Made by a program: the position numbers and the translations under genes
Shown here: in pieces, positions 1-13,413 of the stretch
Layout: every line of letters begins with the position of its first letter
How positions within the stretch are numbered: position 1 is the first letter of the stretch
Notes under the pieces: model-generated
What the model was told of the DNA's origin: nothing
The model's input: only the letters and a program-made list of their open reading frames with translations
Databases searched by the model: none
From: Rhopalosiphum padi
Lineage: Eukaryota; Arthropoda; Insecta; Hemiptera; Aphididae
Direction of reading: 5' to 3'
Assembly (NCBI RefSeq): GCF_020882245.1
Contig: NC_083598.1
Span: 41,887,858 to 41,951,857 of the forward strand
Length of the DNA stretch: 64,000 nt

Positions 1-109
1 CGTTATTTATAAAAATGTTGGCTCATTAAAATAATGAGTGCTATAAACAGTATAAACCTTTTAAAAATAGTATGATAATAAAGTTTATTTTTCATATAGA
101 TTCAATTAG

Positions 110-593
110 TTTTTCCAACAATTGTTACGGGGAATATGGAAGAATATGTAACGGACTGTAAACAGTTTAAACCCGAAAGATGGTTGAAACAATCATCAGA
201 TTATATTCACCCGTTTGCTTCGTTGCCGTACGGGCATGGTCCAAGAATGTGTCTAGGAAGAAGATTTGCCGACTTAGAAATGCAAGTCTTCTTGGCAAAG
301 GTAATTCGTATATTATAATTAAATCAAATAATTGCTTTTAATTTATTTAATTTAATTTATTATTAATATTAATTTTTGCATTCTGATTAAAATTGTATTA
401 AGATGATATCATTTTATAATATAATTTTAAAATGCATAATTAATAATTTTATGAAATAATATTTAATTTTGTACAGTTGATACGATCGCACAAACTTGAG
501 TATTTGCATAAACCATTGGATTACAAAGTAACATTCATGTACGCGCCTGATGGCGAACTAAAGTTCAAAATGACTGAGAGGCCTACGTCATAA
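110..593 (+). CDS. Mitochondrial cytochrome P450, CYP301-like, 3' part only
   Basis: These are the last two exons of a P450 gene that begins before the window. The exons are 110-300 (preceded by 'ag', followed by 'gtaatt') and 477-593 (preceded by 'tgtacag', ending in TAA). The intron is phase 0. The first exon carries the PERW motif (FKPERW) and the haem-binding loop YGHGPRMCLG followed by GRRFADLE. The Cys is the haem ligand. The canonical F of FxxGxRxCxG is replaced by Y. The second exon ends in YAPDGELKFKM, a tail typical of insect mitochondrial-clan P450s such as CYP301/CYP302/CYP12. The product would be a mono-oxygenase of the mitochondrial inner membrane fed by adrenodoxin, which is family knowledge and not visible here. 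A related complete gene follows about 5 kb downstream in the same orientation, so this is a tandem pair. The CYP301 assignment is from recognition of the motifs and is moderately sure. Confidence 0.88.
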
Positions 594-1876
594 TAAAATC
601 AACAATTCATTTGAACATAAACTATAAGAATACTTGTTTTTTTTATTTGTTATAGTATATTTTATATTACTCTATTATTTATATACTTTTATATTATTAT
701 GTTTATTTACTTGTAAGTTTTGCTGATTTATTGTGTTAATAAATGTTGAATTGGATAATTGATTTAAATTAATATCCATGACCTCCGAATTTAATTTTTG
801 ATTTTTTGCAATTTCCTGATCCGTATACTCAGGGCCTATATAAACCAAACTTTTTTCGTATTCGTTCATGTGAAGCGATTCTATTATTGGTTTTATATTC
901 CTATATACATCACAAATTATTAATAAAGTTGTACGTCTATTGATGTTAAGTTATATTTATTTTTTTCAAAAACCATAAATACTTAGTATATTTATTTCTC
1001 TTTGGATTTTCTACTTTATTTATACTATAAGTATTTTGACCATTATGACTATAAAAATCCCATTGATGTTTATCATGGTAATCATTGAAAATTATCATTT
1101 CATGGTTTTCTATAAAATTGTCTGTATACTGACGATTTTTACCTTAAATATTGATAAACAAAAAAATTCTGCTATAATTTAGATATAATACAATTTTATT
1201 TATAATTTTATTTATATTTGCAGAGATGGGATTATCATAAACATTTTAAAAAAATGCCTTTAAAATTAATCTTAAGATTATAATATGCACTGTATGTTTT
1301 CATTTTCATATACGAAACTGCATTCTTATAGTTTAAAAATAACGGAAATGTGGTGTACGACAGTGCATTTTTTTTATTCAGAAGACACTTTAAAATACTA
1401 CTTTTACCTAGTCACTGAAGTTCAAAATAAAAATATTGTTACCTAGGTATCTCTTATTTAATTATTTGAAGACATGAAAACGGAAGTCGATGCTGGTTTT
1501 TGTTACAACAATAAATGTTGAATTAGGTATATTATACATATACGACCAGTCTAATAATAAATTATAAAAAATGTTCTAATAACACCAAAAAATTCAATTT
1601 TCCTATTATATATGATGGAGTTACGTTATAAAAATCAAGAAAAAAACATGGTATTAGATAAAAATTCGTGTCCATTTATTAGATATGTAGGTACGTGTAA
1701 ATTATGAATTTAATGTCTTCATTTTTAAAACTTTTTTTGTAAATACTTATTTAGAATAGGTGCAGTTATTTTTATTTAAAATTAGATATCGATTATAATT
1801 ATAGAATAAAAATAAAATATTAACATTTTTTAATCGTTTATTAAAAACTTAAACGTTATATCGTTATTTAAATAAT
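594..1876. other. Spacer after the first P450 gene
   Basis: AATAAA overlaps the P450 stop codon at about 592-597 and could be its polyadenylation signal. On the minus strand 880-675 is open for about 68 codons. It follows a splice-acceptor-like 'aataatag', is rich in Asn/Gln/Lys, contains EKSLVYIGPEY, and ends in a stop. It could be a further 3' exon of the minus-strand gene at 3037-1877, but I could not find a convincing donor to join them. The rest is AT-rich with no coding signal that I can see. Confidence 0.3.
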
Positions 1877-3037
1877 TTAAGTACTTTTAGTATATTTGGT
1901 TCCTTTATTGATGAATATTGTTTTAATACCATTAAAATTCATATTTCTGTTGTACAATGATTCTTCATTTTGAGTTGTATAAAAAATTGAATTTGAACAT
2001 TTGTTTGCACTGTCATTATCATTTAAAGGTGTGATTGCTGTAATTGAATTATCCAATTGATCATTAACATTTTCATTATTTAATTGACAATTCTTCTGAT
2101 AATTTTTTTTATGGTCTTGTTTATTGCACAATTTTATACAATTATGGTTTTCAGGTAAATGGTTAAAACGATTACTGTAACAAATAAAATCATAATTTTT
2201 CGATCGACTAACGATCCGCTTCTTAAACACGTATGGCTTTCTTGGCTCAGTTGAGCTCGGTGGTTTTTTACTAATTAGATTATGAGATTTTTTATTTTTT
2301 GTCAAATCGGTATCTGTTTTTTCATTTTTTAATTCTGAAAAATTAAACTTAGGGTATGCATTTTTATTTCATTTGTGCAGTAAATTGATTATATATATAT
2401 CGACAATAACTACTTACTTTTTAATTCTTTGTTGTCTTTGCATAAGGCCTGATCACAATATTTTTTCGAGAAATCAGTTGATTTTAAATTTATATCACTT
2501 ACTTTGTCAGTTTTAAACAACTGCTTTTGATTGTTTTTGGATTTCTTCTTTCTTTTTTTATGTCGGTTATTATCTACAATCTTTCCGGTCCGTTCTTTCT
2601 TTAATTTGTTTTCGGCAATCTTTAAATCACGAAATGGACCATTAAGTACCAATTAGGTAAAAGAACACCAGTAATTTTAACAATGATTTAGATATAGTTT
2701 ATAGATTATGCAGGGTGCTACAGAAAAAATTAATTACATCCGTTCTATTAATATATAAATTATTTTGATATAACTAGCCATAATCCCGATCATTGTTAAT
2801 TAAAACAACACTTTATATTTATTAGAGTTAAAATTATTACATATAATTAGTTAATGATAACATATGTCAGTTATTTATGTTTCACTCTGCAGAATGTATA
2901 CGTCACGTATACCGTACGGCGTACACGTATACTTAGATATTCAATAATTTATATATCATAGTAGTAGAATGGATGTATGAGTACTGAGTAGTATGAAGGA
3001 TGGTGATACGTACCGTAAAGTGATATTTTTTAGTCAT
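1877..3037 (-). CDS. Unrecognised Lys/Asn-rich protein, three-exon model
   Basis: The model reads right to left. Exon 1 is 3037-3014 (ATG plus eight codons, MTKKYHFT, donor gtacgt). Exon 2 is 2619-2418 (acceptor 'tttaaag', donor gtaagt). Exon 3 is 2334-1877 (acceptor 'tttttcag', TAA stop). Junction phases are 0 and 1 and agree on both sides, giving about 227 aa. Exon 2 is strongly basic (HKKRKKKSK). Exon 3 has a KPPSSTEPRKPY stretch followed by a Cys/His/Asn-rich stretch (NHNCIKLCNKQDH). No domain, signal peptide or membrane segment is recognised. The basic run could be nuclear-localising. The gene lies between the two tandem P450 genes in the opposite orientation. Exon 1 is the weakest part because it is very short. 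The two long open exons with a clean gtaagt/cag pair are better supported. It could also be a decayed gene. Confidence 0.45.
2709..2892. repeat. Possible small inverted-repeat element
   Basis: The segment starts 'gcagggtgctacagaaa' and ends with the approximate reverse complement 'tttatgtttcactctgcag'. It is about 185 bp with imperfect termini, which suits a MITE. It lies within intron 1 of the minus-strand gene model. No coding sequence. The termini match only loosely, so confidence is low. Confidence 0.25.
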
Positions 3038-5541
3038 TTTCATATTTTACACAATATATATATATATTAAGTACAATATGAGGTATAAATTACTTTTTTT
3101 TTTTTAACAAACTAGTATTGTTTATTTATAGCTGTAGTTGCTAATGAATCCAATTATTGCTAATTTTCAAGATTAAAAAATGTTGTAGATAAATAAATCT
3201 GATTACTTAAAAATATATTTTGAATTTTGAATATAGTAATTTAAGTATTGGATATAATAACAATAATTCAATCTAGATTATATAAATACATATTATTATG
3301 TTAATTATGTATTTATGTATTTGCACTCTTGTATATTTTTCTAGAAGTAAAGAAATATTTGTTATCTCCCATTTCTTGAAAAAATCTAATGTTGATTCAT
3401 TTTTTTCTCGTGCTTTAAACATAGTTAATAAAATGTCCTCCTCTTTAGATTTTTTGCATCAAGTTGTGATATTTTTAAATTTGATGTTTTATTAATTTTA
3501 AGAAATATATATGTATAATCCAATTATTATTATATGTATTATGTATTTTTCATATATTACTATATTAGGTATATTAAAAAATTTCTAAAAAAATGTATTT
3601 AGCTCTAGAAATATAATTCATTTAAATTAAATCTATTAATCAATTTATTTAAGTTTAGAGTCTTGTTGTACATAAACCAGTGAACCAAAATATATGATTT
3701 TAACTTTAGAATTAAAAAAAAACACCATAAAAATCTATTAAAAACTATAGTTGTTACCATTTGCAAAAAAATGTATTTTTAATATTGGTAAAACTGCTTG
3801 CTTAAAAATTTTAAAATTGTCATACAAAAATTAGCCGTTTAAAATAAAAAAAACACGTTTTTTCAATTTTTTTTATTAATTCCATGTTATCGAACCATAA
3901 TTATTAAATAAGCCCGCGTACAACGACATAAGATACATTCTGTATATTATAAATTATAATCAAACATTATCGCTTATGTGTTTTTTCTAAAAAAGTAGGT
4001 ATCATCTTTTTTTTTTTGACTGTGCAAATAAATAGAAATATAATATCATTTTTATTATGTGAAAAATAACTGAAGATATTATGAAGCGGAAAATAAATGA
4101 AAATAATTATTTGCGTAACTAACTAGAAATATATTTTATGACAAACTGACAAAATAAATTCGTGTGAAGTAAGCCAGAACTGGTATAAATGTACACTATT
4201 ACTCACGTTTCTTGATAATGATATCAGTTACGTCCATCCAGATGGATCGGTGGGCAGGGGATAAACAATCGTGAAATTAGTGTCTATATAATAATATCTT
4301 CGTTGCAATACCGTCCTTTCACTGCAAATTTCATTTTTTCTGAACCGGACTGACGGGTATTAGCTCGTGTACTATTTATATACATAGGTAGTACATTACG
4401 AAATAAACATTTAAGTTAATTTATCCCACGGCGAATTTACGAAAGAGAAAACCCTACCTACATTGTAACAAGCACCAAGCTATACGCGTTTAGTGTTTGT
4501 CGTGTATTGTTGCGGAAACCATCGTGATAAATTTACTATAAACTTCGGTTGAGATTTTTTTATCGAGTTTCATACAATATACAGCGGATACAATGTTTAC
4601 AACTACATGCTAATAATTGAACAGGTAATTAATAAAAAAAATTATTAAAAATAAAACAAATTATAACGGTAATCAATAATCATTGAGCACGAATGGGCAA
4701 TAATAATGCTGTGATCAATAAAAACTGCATACCTACCAGGTTTACTGATATGAATATATTTTAGAAACAATAATATTTTATAATACATAGGTATTACGAT
4801 TATAATATTATGTAGTCCGTGTAAATGTAAATGCACACACCACTTATATACAATTCAAAAACTAAAAGGACTAGATATATTCTAGTTTATCATAGTTTTA
4901 TTCTTAGTGAAAACTTAAAAAATAATCAAAGTATTTTCGATGTAAAGGTTTTTTTAATATTATCTAATCTGTTTACAATTTCTCTTATTTATTAAAAATT
5001 TTTTATTTTGACTAAATTGTTTATGGCAATCCATAATAAAATTCATAATTTGTTTTTATACATTACAACTTATTTTCTGTAAAATAATCTATCATGTACG
5101 ATTGTTTTAAAATTCGAAAGTATAGCTTTTTTACTGTTGTATCAAACGTAAAGTTATCAGTATTTGTTCACGATGAGAATGCGGAACGAAATCTAGGACA
5201 AATAAAATTTCTAATATTGGAACGAGTTCCTACCTATATAATGATGTACCACGACACATTATAACACCTATGAATCAATTCGCTAGCTATATGCCTACAA
5301 TCTATGTGAGATATCTATACCTGTAGGGGAATCATTATACACTTATTGATGTCATTCGTTACATAGGTACGTCCGGAGCCGGTTTGGTTTTTTATTCCAT
5401 CACATCGCGTCTCAATCAACCACGTGGTATACTAAACAAGATGATACAATATAATAATAATAATAGTACACTCTAATAAGTAACGGATTAATAATATATG
5501 CGCGCAATTGCTTGTTTTCAGGTCGCAATATAAATAATAAA
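3038..5541. other. Intergenic and upstream region of the second P450 gene
   Basis: Mostly AT-rich, with no convincing coding exon. The stretch at 4200-4600 is less AT-rich than its surroundings and could be regulatory. A perfect palindrome ACCACGTGGT containing the E-box core CACGTG lies at 5420-5429, about 115 bp before the P450 start codon. 'ttgttttcag' at 5512-5521 looks like a splice acceptor just before the coding exon, so the 5' UTR may be split by an intron whose first exon lies further up in this region. Confidence 0.4.
5420..5429. promoter_or_regulatory. E-box palindrome upstream of the P450 gene
   Basis: Perfect 10-bp palindrome ACCACGTGGT with the CACGTG core bound by bHLH factors such as Myc/Max or Clock-type dimers (family knowledge). 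It lies 113-122 bp before the ATG at 5542. It could equally be within a 5' UTR or be chance. Confidence 0.25.
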
Positions 5542-8500
5542 ATGTCCGTGTTGGCCAAACAGTTGAGGAATTTAAGGGTTAAAATTTGTCGTGCTAACAA
5601 GTCCACAGCAGTTCTTACAAGCATATCACAAGACGATGTAGATTTTGCCAAAGAATATTCGGAACTACCAGGCCCTAAGTCGTTACCGTTGTTGGGCAAT
5701 AATTGGAGATTCATGGCATATATCGGCAAGTGCATATTATTATAATATCAATACTCTATAGAGTAAGCAAACTATTTTATTTCGAAACATTTACCGTTAA
5801 TTTTTGTTATTAAACAAAAAATAAACTCATTATGATTATTAATATAAATAAATATATGATTTATAAAATTAATAATGTAATTACTATTAATTGCTTTAGT
5901 CCTTATAATTCAATTTTCAGTTGGTATATTATATATATAAAAAAAAGTAGCTTATTGTATTCTATACTATTTTGTAATATAATATAAGTTGGTACAAAAT
6001 TGTAGAATTTTAATTAATCAACAATTATAAAAATAAATTATATTAAGGATATTGGAGCAGACAATTTGAAATACAGTGTACTCTCGATTATCCGCGGAAT
6101 AGGGTGGCAGGACATCCACGGATAAGCGAATTCCGCGGATAATCCAAAAAATTAAAATTACGAATCAAACGTATTAACAGTTACCAAAAAATATTAATAT
6201 GTATTATAAGCGTATTGTATTTTACGTTGTTATCGAGTAATTGGAAATCACAACCCAATTAAACCGATAATTATGTATAATATAATGTGTATACACAAAG
6301 GTATGTAGATGATTCCGAGGAAGACAACGGATAATCCGTAACGCGGATAGTCCGCTCGTGGATAATTGAGAGTACATCATGGAATGTCTATTGTCTATGA
6401 CCTATGTGTATTCATTAATGAACGTCAGTGTGGAAGAGCTAAAATCACTTAAAATTCTATAATATTTCAAATATTGCTTAACATTGTCCCTTTTATTTAC
6501 TATTAGAAGAAAGTGTTGGGTAAAAGATTTTCCCAAGTAGATCATAGGTACCGATGATTTAATTTAATTTTTATCAAAAGATTTGTATTCTTATTTATCC
6601 TTTTTACAAAATTATGTAAAAACAAAATTAACGTTTAATAAATATTATTGTGTAGAATTGAAAAAAATATTGTTTTTAGTTAATTTTTTTTTGATTTTGA
6701 TTTTAAGGCTTGTTAAAAAAAAAATAATATATTTTTCCTACTTAACCTATAACAGAATCTAATAAATTCATAGATAGGTTCAAAATATTAATTAGACATG
6801 GGGGAAGTACATAAACAAGTCCACTTATTGGTTTAAACTGTAAACTCACAGTTTTTTACTCACTATTGAGTGCTCTAACAGCCTTAATAATATAATATTT
6901 ATATAATACATTAAACACTCAATCTTCTTGTATACATTCAAAAAAACGTGTTTAAATTAATAATATTTTAATTTTGGTTATGTTGTATAAATACATAGGG
7001 GACTACAAAGTAACCGAAATAGACAAACTCTCATTGAGATTATGGAAAGAGTATGGAGACATTGTAAAAATCGAAAAATTGCTCGGGAGACCGGATATGG
7101 TGTTTCTGTACGATGCGGACGAGATTGAAAAAGTATTTAGAAATGAAGAGCTTATGCCACACCGGCCGTCTATGCCATCATTAAATTATTATAAGCACGT
7201 TTTACGGAAGGATTTCTTTGGTGATTTGGCCGGTGTTATAGCTGTGTAAGTATATATTATCATTTATCAGTCACGTGTCGATAGTTAATTTAAGCATTTT
7301 TATTTTTTAACCGTGTGTGTACTGTGTAGGTATAGTTCTTTCGATCATCGATGTGATGTATATAAAAAAATAATAGGTACACAATAAGCTAAGTAAAATA
7401 AGTAAACACACACACATATATATATATATAATTTTAGGTCATACACATTATATTATAAGGACACTTATAGGCTATAATATAAGGCTGTATATAAATAGGT
7501 ATAAATAATGATGCCTTGATGCGTGACCAGAAACTCATATAATACGTTACAGTATAAAGAATTCGAATTCTTGTATTGAATTTTGGAAGATTCCATTAAC
7601 GGTACTTGCTTATTTTATGTTTTAGACATGGTCAAAAATGGTATGAATTTCGAAGTAAAGTACAACAACCTATGCTGCAACCGAGAACAGCAAAATTTTA
7701 TATTGGTACTATTGAAGATACAGCATCGGCGTTTGTAAATAGGTTAGCAAATTATTAAATTGTCATAAATATATATATATATATATATATAATATAAATA
7801 ATATTAGATAGGTACCTACCTATTTATACTTATAACCACTAATGACTAGGCTTATAACTTTGCTGTCTGTATTTTATTTATTTATTTTGAAAATGTAATA
7901 CATACAGACACACAGTTACCTACTAACTATTATACATAACTACAGGTGTTTTATATTATTATTTAATATAATAATTAAAAATATAATTATATGATACTAT
8001 GAAAATTTTAAAAATGATTGTATTTTTTATCGATTATAACTTTTTTGAATGCAAATTTCACTGGCATTATTTTTTGAATGTAAAAAAACTTGTAAATTCT
8101 TCTCCTACTAAGTAATTAACCAGTTAGTAAAAATATATTGCATCGATCAATTTAATTTTTATTAAAAATTACTTATTACCTATTGTCTATTTATACTAAA
8201 ATTTAATAGTAATAAAATCGATTTAAGGCTAAAATATATTACACAACGTGCTTAACGTCATAAGTTATAATTTGAATTGTTTAAATATTTGTTTTTTTCT
8301 TATATAATTATAAATGTTGTTAAGATTATAATATTTTAATATTTGTACATTTTACGTTCTGTTCTGATAAAGCATTAAACTACATTTCCATAACTATTAC
8401 TACGAGTATACCTAATAGGCATAGTTGCTAAATTTAGTTTTAATTTGTTTCTTTTTATTATTTACGTATATGTATATAATATATATTATAATATTGGGCG

Positions 8501-10836
8501 TAAAAAAATTAAATTTTACTTTTTTTATAATATCAGTAGAATTTACATTAATTTTATATCGTTAAAACTTAAATTTATTTTGACGGTCAAAAAATATATC
8601 AGTGGAACTTACATGTTATAAATCGACTTTAGTACTTTTGTACTAAATTTTAGTGGGTATGAATCTGCAGGCTACTGGTATTTCTAACCTTTTATAATTT
8701 ATTATCTTTTACAAACTATATTTCACTTAAAATGTCTTTCATTTGTCAATATTCGTTTTCCAATTTAAATATTATCAAATGATGCAATATGATTTGTAAC
8801 ATATAAATATATAAGGGATCGTTAATTTTCAAAATAACAAATTGTAGGTTCTTTTTAATTTTTGATCATTTTATTAATGATGATTATTGTTGTCACACAT
8901 TTCTATATTAATCTTAGTATAATATAGAATATATAAGTACAAATAATTTAATATTATAATTTATAAAGTACCTATGTATTTTTTTGTGTAGAATAAAAAA
9001 AATAAAAAATAATCATCAAGAAGTTCCTGATGACTTTTTAAATGAAATTCATAAATGGTCGCTTGAATGTAAGTCGGTTGCACAACGTATATTTGCTTAA
9101 TGCCAATATAAAAAATAATATATTTATACCTATTATTTTATGTTTTTAGCCATCGCTAGAGTGGCATTAGATCAAAAACTCGGGTGCCTTGAAGATGAAC
9201 ACACAGTAGATTCAGATACACAAAATTTAATAGACGCCATCAACACATTTTTTGCAAATGTTCCAGAGTTGGAGTTGAAAATACCATTTTGGAAATTATT
9301 TAGTACACCTACTTGGAGAAAGTATATTAACGCGTTGGATACTATTACAAAGTGAGAGTTATAACTAAATATATAGGTATATAACAAAATTTTTTATAAT
9401 TTGATAGTAGATAATCGAATGTGTACCATTACATGTATATAAAAAATTGTATTGTAATTTATCATTATAGTGTTACATCCAAACATATAAATCGATCTAT
9501 GGATCAATTATTGTCTCAAAAATCATTTTGTCCTGATAGTCAATCATCTTTGTTACAAAGAGTACTTAGTTTGGATCCGTCTAATCCAAAATTAGCTCAG
9601 ATACTGTCGTTAGACATGTTCATCGTTGGCATAGACACGGTAAGATGGCGTGTGTAGTAATAAAGTTGTCACTTTAATACTGATAAATAATAATTGTCAA
9701 CGATTTATAGACCTCAGCAGCTCTTTCTTCGATTCTCTATCAATTAAGTCGACATCCAGATAAACAAAAGAAATTAAGGGAAGAAATACGAACTGTATTG
9801 CCAAATTCTGATTCAAAATTAACTACCGACAAACTTGAACAGTTGCAGTATCTAAAAGCATGCATAAAAGAAACACTGAGGTTCAAAATTACATTTTGAT
9901 TTTGTGAAAACTATTATCTATTAAGTAGAATTTAAAGAATATTATGTAATGCGTGTAAATCGTTTAATTGTAGAATGTATCCTGTGGTTATTGGAAATGG
10001 TCGCTGTATGACCAAAGAAACAATAATAAGTGGATATAAAATTCCAAAAGGAGTAAGTATATTTACTGCATAGTACATGTCATATGGTGCATAATTTTAC
10101 GTAAAGGTAACATATATACTTCTATATTTATTTATTTATACTTAGTTATAGTAAATATTTAAACTAATTTAACGTGAATCGTTGTTTTTAATGTAGGATT
10201 ATATAAATTCGTGACATATTGAATAACGACTAATGTTTGCTTATAATGGCTTATGTTGTTGTTTAACTAATGGCCCATTAGGGCTATATGAAATTATGAA
10301 CCTATGATTTTGTAATTTAAATGTTTAAGTAATATTTATTAATTATTACCTAAACGTATAAATGTATAATATTATGTGTTTGTAAATTATATTGTTCAAT
10401 AATAGGTGCAAGTCGTGTTTCAACATTACGCTATTAGTAATAGCAGTAGATACTTTCCAAACCCTGAACAATTTTTACCGGAAAGGTGGTTAAAAGGAAG
10501 TGGATATAAACATCATCCATTTGCTAGTTTACCATTCGGTTATGGAAAAAGAATGTGCTTGGGTCGTAGATTTGCCGATTTGGAACTTCAAACAGTTGTT
10601 TCAAAGGTAGGTTTCATATAAAACTATGTGTTATGACAATATATTTTTACCGAAATACCGACGTTGCCTGTAAATATGTGTAAAATATTATAATAATTTA
10701 TTTACTAATATAATTTTTTTTATCAAAGATTTTTCAGAATTTTGAAGTCAAGTACGAGTACGGTAACTTGGAATATACTGTACATCCAATATACATGCCA
10801 GATGGCCCATTAAAATTCAAAATGATTGAAGACTAA
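5542..10836 (+). CDS. Mitochondrial cytochrome P450, CYP301-like, complete
   Basis: Ten exons: 5542-5725, 6999-7245, 7626-7742, 8992-9068, 9150-9351, 9471-9639, 9711-9880, 9974-10052, 10406-10606 and 10729-10836. They sum to 1554 nt (517 aa plus stop), normal for the family, and all junction phases agree. The N-terminus is short, basic and Ser-rich, fitting a mitochondrial presequence, and is followed by the proline-rich hinge ELPGPKSLPLLG. Other landmarks are the C-helix WYEFR, the I-helix oxygen-binding motif VGIDTT (across the 9639/9711 junction), ExxR as KETLR, FLPERW, and the haem loop FGYGKRMCLG with the Cys ligand. The tail PDGPLKFKM is typical of mitochondrial P450s. The start is the ATG at 5542 just after an acceptor-like site. 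The first intron uses a GC donor (cg|gcaagt), which is the only way to keep I-G-D-Y in frame. An AATAAA lies near 11010. CYP301-like is my best family call. The endogenous substrate is unknown. Confidence 0.92.
6073..6381. mobile_element. Tigger/pogo-like MITE in P450 intron 1
   Basis: The termini are inverted repeats: 'gtactctcgattatccgcgg' on the left, matched by the complement of 'gataattgagagtac' on the right. It is about 300 bp, non-coding and flanked by TA-rich sequence. The 'ctctcgattatccgcgg' type of terminus is typical of Tigger/pogo derivatives. Confidence 0.6.
7767..7790. repeat. (AT)n microsatellite
   Basis: Simple AT dinucleotide run in P450 intron 3. Similar short AT runs occur near 3056 and 52205. 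Confidence 0.8.
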
Positions 10837-13413
10837 ATAGTTCTTAGAAGTTGTATGCCAATTTTAAATACTAAATATTAAAAATATATAATGTTGTTTT
10901 AATATGTACCTATATATTATGAGTTAAATAAGTAATGACTACTTTAATAATGTTACTATCAATTCAATCAAAATGTAAATAATTCAAATATGTTTTTATG
11001 TTAGATTTAAATAAATATAAAATATAAATATAAATTATATAATGATTATAGATGTTAGATAATAATATTATTTACGATCTGTTTCGGAGAGAATTTTAGG
11101 TTATTTCTTCAAATTAATAACTAATGGAGATTTCAATATTAAATTTTTGTGTTTTTATGGTACATATTTAAGTTACAATTCTATAATTTTTTTATCGTAT
11201 TAAAAATAGAAAAAAGTACTTATAGTAATAAAAATATATAACAAAATATCTTATGAAATAAAGAACGACAAAGCGTCTCAACGAAATGATCTACCTACTT
11301 TATTATGATATGGTACACTCGAAACTTATCTAATAAATAGCTTTTTCAGGTTATTATTTTTTTTATAAAGTTTTTCTGTCATGATAATCCAAACAATTAA
11401 TGATTATTTAATATAAATAAAAAGGAAAGATTAAAAAAAAATCAAACCGGGATCGAGTTATATCAGTCCTTAGTACAATAGTATAAACAATAAATAGTAA
11501 ATTAATTATAATAATAGTAATTATTATTATTGTAAATAACAGTTATCTAATAGAAATAGTGATTAAAATTAGTGTCTTAAGTCTTTTTTTCTTTTTATAT
11601 ATTCTATTATGGTAATGCATGGCCATGTTTTTATTATAATGAGATCTACATTTGAGCCTGCAAAAGGTATGGGAAGATATTGGAAGTAGAAATTCGCGCT
11701 GCTGCAAACTTTATTTGGTTGAAGGTTTATATGAAGTTTGATAGAAAACAGTTTAAAGTCTCTGTGTTTCTTTTAGTTCGAAACACAGAGAGCATTTGAA
11801 ATCATTTTTTTGAACACTTACATTTTATTTATGCGTGTTTTAGCACAATAAATTACTTCTAATAAGCGCTGCTTAGTGTGATATTTGTTTAATTTATACT
11901 AAGACAATAAATGTATCTAAGTAACTCCAATTTTTTTCAAGACTTGTCGAGTTATGTATAAATAATGTATAAATTAAGGACTTCGATACATTTTAACGAC
12001 GAATAATCGTAAAAAAATGTGGCGTAATAAGGTCATAATTTATAAGCTCTTATTAATATCTACAATAAAAAAAAGACCGTAAATAATTTGCTAGGAAATT
12101 TAGTTATATAAATATAACATTCAATGTATAGAAATATAGGAGGATACCCGTTTGGGTGCAGTTTAAAAAAATGTATCTGAAAATTGTGAACACATTTGGG
12201 TGTATTTATGAAAACGCCTTTAGGCACAATATTGAATATTGTAACTTGCAATCGTAAGTTTTTTGTAATCTAATCTAATATTAAGTATTAAATCGTTTCA
12301 TATAATTTTGGGAAACTTATGAAGTTAAAAAAATATATTAAATTATATTATAAAAGTATTAGAACTACGTTTTGCGGGCCAATAAAAATTTATTAATTAA
12401 TAGAAAAGATCATAATATAAAATAATATAAATAAATAATAAACTAGTGATAAACTGATAAACAAAATCCAATTATTAAGTAATTAAAAAAAAAAAGAACT
12501 TTAAATATTTTTGGAAGACTATTGAGCCATCCTCCTCGCTGTGTCTTCTAGGTAAAGCACTAAAGCTAATAGGCTTAAATTTAGTATAATATACTAATAT
12601 ATCAAATATTTGAAAAAAATATATGTACACAAACGTGTTATTATGAAGAGAAATATTACGCCCAAACGTATTTCCCCCCGAAATATAGTTTATTCATAAT
12701 ACATTATTATACATAAGTAATTGTTATTATTTCAATTTAAGTTGAATATTGTATTCTTAAAATTTTCTTACAATAATATGACTTCATGACATTGGCGTAT
12801 GGATTATCATCTAAAATATACGTAATAGTCATATTATTATACTAAAATTTACTATATTTAATATTGTATGTGTTACTAGGTATACTATATACTATAAGTA
12901 TACCTCGTTTTTAATTTGTAAAAATATAATTTAAATACCCACCGACGTAGTCACAGAATCATTATTTTTTAAAACTAATTTCTCAGTGAGTAATATATGA
13001 ATTTACCGTGGAACTATTTCTCTCCAAAACTAAGGTACAGTTTTTCACCAGTTTCAATTTCCACCCTTAAAAAAGTTTATTTTTAATTAAAATATTAATA
13101 TTATGTGTATTATTATTACAATAATATGGGGTTTGATACTAAATTTGCGAGGAAAAATATGAAAATTTTATAAAATACGCCTTCTTGGTTATAACTATTT
13201 TATTACATTTTTTTTTATCTTTAATATAAAAATTAAAATGTATACAATATGCAATGCGCTCAATAAGAAAAATTGAGGGAAAAAACCAGGAGGTCAGACG
13301 AGTGGGTAAGTCGCCCAGTGATGTCATCTAAAATATTTAATTATACGATATTTTATTTGAATTAAACAGAGAATTTTTATTTTAAGTAATAATAAATTAA
13401 GTATTATACTCAC
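10837..13413. other. Spacer between the P450 pair and the micro-exon array
   Basis: AT-rich and without a coding signal that I can support. It contains a polyadenylation hexamer near 11010 and a perfect 11-bp hairpin (CTCTGTGTTTC with its complement, 9-nt loop) at 11760-11790. A short segment near 13270-13330 ('gtgggtaagtcgcccagtg') resembles the 'gtgggcaagtgggtatcgc' repeat at 24820 and is probably mobile-element debris. No exons 15-18 of the neighbouring relic BL0 were found here. Confidence 0.4.

Noticed and set aside
5412..5735. 107-codon minus-strand frame
   Set aside because: It is the antisense of P450 exon 1, which has clear family motifs on the plus strand.
9172..9387. 71-codon minus-strand frame
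   Set aside because: Antisense of P450 exon 5.
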